Of a stretch of 38,047 nucleotides of DNA, positions 32,286 to 38,047 are shown in pieces; the stretch's first letter is position 1; each line of letters opens with the position of its first letter. The stretch is taken from positions 81,661 through 119,707 of the forward strand of contig RHPI01002272.1 in NCBI GenBank assembly GCA_009103225.1. The letters run 5' to 3'. The notes beneath the pieces were generated by a model, which worked only from the letters and a program-made list of their open reading frames with translations, did no database searches and was not told the origin of the DNA. The stretch comes from Chlorokybus atmophyticus (taxonomy: Eukaryota > Streptophyta > Chlorokybophyceae > Chlorokybales > Chlorokybaceae). The translations under genes were made by a program, and so were the position numbers.

Positions 32286-35200
32286 TCATGAGTTCCCTTC
32301 GATGGCATTCAATTCGTCCAATGCGCGTTGTGTTGAAGATGGTGCAGCAGTTCTGTTATGTTTCTCATACTGCAGCTCCAAGAACGTGTAGTACTCTGGC
32401 CGATTGTCTGCCTCAAGGTAATGTCGATTGCCAACAGGCCACTGCTTCCACAGCTCGAGCCGATAGTAGTTGGCAATGTCAATCGGCTCAACCATCAGGC
32501 GGAAAGTGTCGCCTCTTGCACACCAGAGATTGGACTTGTTGAAAAAGAAAGCAGGCAACATGCCTTCCATGTAACGATTGTATGCTGAACGCCAGAAGTC
32601 CCATAGAACCCTGTCATGTCAGGTTGGTCACCGCATGATGTGGAGGTCATACCAGTACTTAGCAAGCCGTAAACTGCATTGAACTCAAACTGCAATGCAT
32701 GTCGTCTGACCTGCATGCGTGTTTGACTGATTTCAAGCGCTCTGCTTGCGAGCTGTCATCACCGTCACGATATGCTCTGAAGTCGGCGTAGTAGTCTGCA
32801 GAAGTCTGCGCAAAGGCTTGTATCGTTTCCATGGCAGCTTGTACCTCGTTGCGCAACTTGTCAGTAAATTCTGTTTCATGTTTTCGCTGCTCGGCAATAC
32901 GCGAACCGCCTACTGTCGGTGATTCCAAAGCTGCAAGGGTAAATGCATTGAGATTACGCGTGTCATGTGGTAGGTCAACCCTGCATGTCAGATGCCAATC
33001 AGGCCGCAATGCAAACCTGGGCTGCATGGGCTGCATGAAGGGCGGCTTCTGCTGCTCGGTGATACGCGAACCGCCCACTGTCGGTGACTCTGAAGCGCTG
33101 CAAAGGTAAATACACTGAGACTACGCATGTCATGTGGTAGATCAACACTGCACGCTGAATGCCAATCAGGCCGCAATGCAAACCTGGGCTGCATGAAGGG
33201 CTGAACACTTCCCAAGTGTTTGACGAGGGTGTCGTACCCAACCCAGGTTCCCTATTGCACGCAGAACCAGAAGACCCGCGGAATTACTTAAGCACACATC
33301 ATTTAAAACTATTTTGACTAGGTGCATGCTGCAAGGTCTCGCTCGTTCATTGAGAAGTGTGCACAGCTTGGAGCAAATGCACTACACTCTTTGTAGTGTT
33401 TGAAACTTGCCTGCTGATCGCCAAGGGTAAAGCAGTTAAAATTTCCGGATCTGTGCAGGTACGTGCTTTCTGTCTCCAGGGGCCTGGAAGACGACTGGAA
33501 CCAACCAGCCAGAGCGGTTCTGCTCTTCGTAGACCTTGGTTAGTATGTTCGTGTACTCGTCGTGCGTTCCTGCTCCCAATCTGTCAGCTGCAGTCGGCGT
33601 TTTCAGTGAAACCGTTCGTAATGCTCGTCACAAGCAACGATCACCTGCAATGTCACGAGTACAACCAGCAAACCGATCAATGCATGGCTGTTGTGCAGGC
33701 GTGCCTGCTGACGGCATGAGATGCGAGAAGTTGGGATTGTCTGATGACGGCGACCACGCGCAAGGTGTTCTACACTTTGGAGACGATGTGACAACAAGTA
33801 CCTTTGTGCCATCGTTTGAACATTTGACCAATAAGAATCGGCCATGACTGGTTTCCAATTTTGTAGTCGACAATGACGTCTATATTGTCTTGTTGCAGTT
33901 GCTCAGCAAGCCTCCGCACACGCTCTGCATGATGCTTGTCAAACTGGCAGTAGCTGATAAACACAGTCAACTTGGCCTCTGACGCCGCGGACGCTGCCTT
34001 TGTAGCCTCTTGTCCCTGTCCGCTATGTGCCACAGCACATGCAAATAACCATAAGCATGGTACCTGTAGTACAACACCTGCCGCACATGGCATGTGTGCA
34101 TGATTTGCAACGAAAGCTATAGCAAAACTTACGCAATAGCAGCATGGTTGACAGCCGCTGCCGCCTCCACCTCCGCCTTCGTCTCCCGCAGGTGCTGCTG
34201 CAGCACAGCAACAACAGCAGGATCCAACATACTGCAAGATTTTGGCAGTGCCTTCAAGTGGGAGCACCCGTCCAGTTTCAGCTTTCGCAGTGCAGAGAGC
34301 TTGCCAAAGGACTCCGGCAGCACCGCCAAACTGTCGCACCAGCTTAGGTCCAGCTCACGCAGAGCAGTGAGCTTGCTGAAGGACTCTCCCAGCACTGCCA
34401 AGCGGTCGCACGCGCTCAGATTCAGCGTTTGCAGATTGTTCAACTCGCCGAGGGACTCCCGCAGTGCCTCTAGGCTGCCGCAATAGCTCAAGTCAAGCGT
34501 TTGCAGGGCAACGAGACTACCAAAGGACTCCGGCAGCTCCGCCAAACTGTTGCAATTGGTCAGGTCCAGCATCTGCAGGGCAGTGAGTTTGCCAAAGTAC
34601 TTTGGCAATGCCGCCAATCTTTCGCAACTTCTCAGGTCCAGCGTTTGCAGCATAGCGAGGTTGCCAAAGGATTCCGGCAGCTTCACCAAGCTGAGGCTAT
34701 TGCTCAGGTCTAGCATTTGCAGCATAGCGAGGTTGCCAAAGGACTCCGGCAGCTTCGCCAAGCTGTTGCACTTGCTCAGGTCCAGCATTTACAGGGCAGG
34801 TTGCCAAAGGACTCCGGCAGTGCCGCCAGGCTGCCGCAATAGCTCAAGTCAAGCGTTTGCAGGGCCACGAGACTACCAAAGGACTTCGGCAGCTCCTCCA
34901 AGCTGAGGCATTACCTTAAGTCCAATTCCTGAAGGTGCATGAGATCTCCTACAGACTCGGGTAGCTTGTGCGAACCGGTTCTAGAGAAAACTAGAGTCTG
35001 TAGCATAGCGAGCCCGCCAAGCGCTTCAGGCACATTCATCAGAGGTTCACAGCCCCGCAGCACCAGGATTTGCAGCGCCTTGAGGTTCCCAATGGACTCA
35101 GTCGCCACCATTGAGACATCAACATGAACGATTTTTTCTACAATTAGAACCACTAATGTAGTGCACGCAGCGGCATTATACAAGAAACTGCTCAAGGCGG

Positions 35201-37723
35201 AACAGCGTGGACGTCTCCACTCGAGATAGACCAGCTCTCTACGGACCCTATTGGGAGCGTGAAGTGTGCCATCCCAATCAGTTGTGCCAAGGTCTAGCAT
35301 GCGGAGGCGAGGCATGAAGGCCATGCCACGTAATGTTTCGCTCCAGTTGAGTCCAGCCCAGGACACAGTCTCGGCTTGTTCAGAGCCCTGCATACAACAA
35401 CAGCATGCCTAAGATCAGCAGTTCTCACGCGCTCACTTCCAACAGCCATGCTGTCACATACTCCTGAAACACCGTGGGTTGCACATTTTTGCTGGACCCA
35501 TGCATGCAACCTTCACAAGCCAGTCAAAAGGACATGAGATGAAGGAACCAAGGTGGAACGTGGCATACATGCACCTCTTGAAGTAATGTGCTCGATTCCT
35601 TTGGCAACCAGATGTGCTTGGGCGGGTTGGCTCGACTGGCAATCATTCGCCCCATGTCGCGAAGTTGGCCATGTATCGAAAAGCAGATATTGCCTTGTGC
35701 ACCCAATGAGAATGGCTTGTACTGGTCTTGTCTCCATACCAAGCGAATAAGGGACAATTCCACCAGGGTATTCACTTATAGTGCCGCGCCCTTGCCGCAC
35801 GCTGGAAGCAGAAACTTTTCATTTTTCCCAAATGCGAAGCAGCAGATGTCCAGAAACACTCGCTGATAAGTGGGCTCTAGGTAATTGTAGCTGAGCTCGA
35901 GCGTTTTCCACAACCGGTTATCCTTGGTACCTTCAAGCCCCTCTGCCTTTTGCAATTGATCCAGTGCGTCTTTCCAAAACTGCACATCACTGTTGCTGCT
36001 GCGCTTGTGAAGAAAGGATCCCACGACCTCGAGCGCGAGTGGCAGGCCTTGACACGCCTGGATAATATCGTTGGCGATTGGCTCCAACTCCACAGGCACG
36101 GTAAGCAATTTGCCAGGTTCAGTGAAGGCATAATTGTTGAAAAGTTCTCTAGCCGGCTGATCGTCGAGCAGCAGCACCTCCTCCACCAATGTATGCTTCA
36201 CATGCCCCTTCAATAACTGGTGATTACGAGAGGTCACCAGCACACGACTGCCTAACAACACGATATTGAGTCAGTCGTGTAGTGTCAGCCTTATTGTGTC
36301 AGTCTCACTGTGTAGGCAATGATCCACTGGTAATGTGCCTTACCGGTACCCAGCAGAGGGCTGTCTCCCCAAAAATTGCAACAACCGAGGAGGGCTTCTT
36401 TCTGATCCTCGCTCCAGACGTCATCAACAAAAAGCAGCACCTTCTGCCCTTGCAAGCGGTTCTTGAGAATTGCCATTCCATGAATGGAGGTCAATGCCTC
36501 TACAGGCTCACTCCCCAGCTTTTTGAAGCATTTGTTGTTGCAGCTGTACCAGCTTCCCGTTCTCTTTACATGCATCTTTTTCGACCTCTACAAAGCAGCA
36601 GCTGCCTGAAAATTTGCTGTACAGGCTGTTGTAAACTGCTATTGCAAGTGCAGTCTTTCCGATACCGCCCATGCCATGAAGACCCAGCATGATGACCTTG
36701 CTTCCAGCGGCAGCAGCATTCAACTTGTTGAGTACAGCTTCAACGCGCCTGTCAATGTCCACTGGATGTTTGGCGACTTCCAAGCGGGGGGGTAGCCTTC
36801 TCAGCACGCCTGACACCACTGCATCTACTAAAGCAGTCCTGGTACTGCCAACAAAGAGCAGATGTTGAAAACATTGCCGCAATCATGATGACAACGGCAT
36901 CACAACACGAACCAGTGACAACCCAACTCACGGTTATTGATTGACCCTCCAGCCCGGTCTGTTAAACGCCTCCTCTACCGCCGTGCGATATTCAAGTTTG
37001 TTTTGGACGTATAGGGTCTCACCGCGCTGGCATGCGCTGAAAACACACAACATGCTGGTCATGATGGAAATCCTGCTGATTGCTGGCGAGTCTAGGAGAA
37101 AAGGTAAACTATACTGCCAGTACAGTGTACCCACCTGTGAATACTTTCCAGGATTATGGCTTTGAGATCGTCAAAGTCATCATAGAAGATAGGCATGATT
37201 TGATGTTTCCTGGACTCTCCAACATAATGCGCAGCTCCTCTAGGCAGTAGCAGGATTTCCCGTATCGACGAGAAAGGACAGGCATCTTGATGCGAGCGGA
37301 CCGCACATTGGCAATGATGACATCCCAAGCTCCGTTGGTTTCCCCGGGCTGCAAGCTGAGCTCGTCCACGAAGCAGGTGATTCCAACTCTGTCAAGCATG
37401 CGATGCAGATAGTCAACAAGATTGTTCTTGACGTCAGGCCCTCTATGGCTCAGGAAAACGTCGCAGGGAGAGTGAGGGATAGTCTTTGACAGCGGCATAT
37501 TGTCTCCGTCTGCAACACGCAAGTTGACTGGTCAGTGGGCTCATGGAGCATTATTTGCTGGAGGGAAATGCCGTCTGGCGATCAGCTGGTGAATAAGGGA
37601 GCTGCACAGGATCGATACAAACCGCAACGCACACCAACATGTCAAGCACATTTGAGTAGTAGTCGTAGTGTTGGTCAACAACCTACCGTTGAGGTTTGCA
37701 TTGGGGGCCAAAGGTTTGTTCAT
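32286..37723 (-). pseudogene. TNL-B: decayed paralogue of TNL-A
   Basis: Same exon order as TNL-A: first exon at 37723-37687, TIR exon (CDVFLSHRGPDVK, YCLEELRIM), linker exon, NB-ARC with intact GMGGIGKTA, LRR, SEFIR exons and EP exons (RLMVEPIDIANYY). Lesions: frameshift in the TIR near 37190-37207; TAA at 36934-36936; frameshift before 36508; TAA at 35776-35778 where TNL-A has AAA; TAA at 34911-34913; deletion and stop near 34788-34803; extra base near 33810; missing base near 33606; and TAA inside the second SEFIR exon (RKF then stop). A 92-base intron at 36252-36343 is absent from TNL-A. The last EP exon is fully open and ends at the same place as in TNL-A. A full-length product is not expected. 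Confidence 0.88.
36252..36343 (-). other. Private 92-base intron in TNL-B
   Basis: TNL-A reads straight through LLGEGSRVLVTSR. TNL-B has LLGTG, then GTAAGG ... GTTAG, then SRVLVTSR, with a precise in-frame join after removal. Inside are repeats of CAGTGTGAGACTGACACAAT-like sequence. It is an intron gain in B or an intron loss in A. Confidence 0.8.
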
Positions 37724-37821
37724 TACGACCTGCAGCCAGCTCCTCCTCCTTGCTGGCCTGCAGCGGGACAAACCGAATTGTCATGAGCTTGAGACGCCTG
37801 TAACGCACAGTGACATGCAAC

Positions 37822-37852
37822 CATATACATATACATATACATATACACCATC
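37822..37852. repeat. (CATATA)n-like microsatellite
   Basis: Four to five CATATA units in the 5' flank of TNL-B, absent at the matching place of TNL-A. Confidence 0.9.
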
Positions 37853-38047
37853 ATTCGATTGGAGTCACTAGGTGTTTGCCAGCAGAGTGCAATATATTGC
37901 ACACTGATGACAAGAAGTGTGTGCGCACACTGCATGCATGTGGTTTCCAAGCAAGTCGCTAGCCAGAATTCCCATCCGCGAATGCCAAGCAAGCCCAAAA
38001 GTAATTGTACTGAGTACCAAACACGGTTGCAGGTGAGTTCGACTCTC

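Larger units (their letters stand above)
31855..38047. repeat. Direct duplicate of the TNL-A region (7651 to about 13400)
   Basis: Homology covers the 3' flank (AGATGCTGTAG, GTATATGCTCAGGTCT), all nine receptor exons with introns, and the 5' flank to the window end. Orientation is the same as TNL-A. Divergence is much higher than between the inverted-repeat arms, so this duplication is older. Confidence 0.93.

Overview
The window looks like nuclear DNA from the green lineage (a green alga or an early-diverging plant; I cannot fix the species). Genes are split by short GT-AG introns. Most introns are rich in alternating CA/TG/CG. The gene families are plant-type: TIR-NB-ARC-LRR immune receptors, a ureidoglycine aminohydrolase-like cupin, an Fpg/Nei-type DNA glycosylase and a PHD-finger-like protein. 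Microsatellites, one 241-base N gap and four single Ns show a draft assembly of repeat-rich DNA.

Layout. (1) 31-6195 and 16225-21104 are the two arms of a large inverted repeat. Each arm carries a multi-exon PHD-finger-like gene pointing toward the centre and, on the other strand, a leucine-rich-repeat fragment followed by unassigned exons. The left arm has two extra blocks (about 2435-2858 and 5082-5920). (2) The 10-kb spacer between the arms holds the apparently intact receptor TNL-A (13063-8086, minus strand) and, on the plus strand, an isolated copy of one of its C-terminal exons (15723-15927). (3) 21190-22989 (minus) is an Fpg/Nei-like glycosylase whose 3' end runs into the repeat arm. 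(4) 23000-24700 is microsatellite, gap and tandem repeat. (5) 25670-26367 (plus) is a damaged ureidoglycine aminohydrolase-like gene. (6) 28714-29208 (plus) is a TIR-only reading frame with one in-frame TGA. (7) 31724-38047 is a direct duplicate of the TNL-A region. Its receptor, TNL-B, carries many frameshifts and stops.

The main result is the architecture of TNL-A. Nine exons join in frame to a predicted 1268-residue protein: N-terminal TIR, NB-ARC, about ten LRRs, a second TIR-superfamily domain of SEFIR type, and a C-terminal domain that reads as an EP (EDS1-PAD4) domain. In seed plants TIR receptors signal through separate EDS1/PAD4/SAG101 proteins, whose EP domains bind TIR-made nucleotides. 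Here a sensor, a TIR enzyme and a possible EP receiver appear to lie on one chain. Both paralogues keep the same exon order, so this is not a chance join of neighbouring ORFs. The domain calls rest on my reading of motifs and need profile searches and transcript data.

The neighbourhood looks like a fast-changing receptor cluster: direct duplication bounded by (CT)n tracts, an inverted repeat around the intact copy, a decaying paralogue, stray TIR, SEFIR, LRR and NB-ARC pieces, and a private 92-base intron in the decayed copy.
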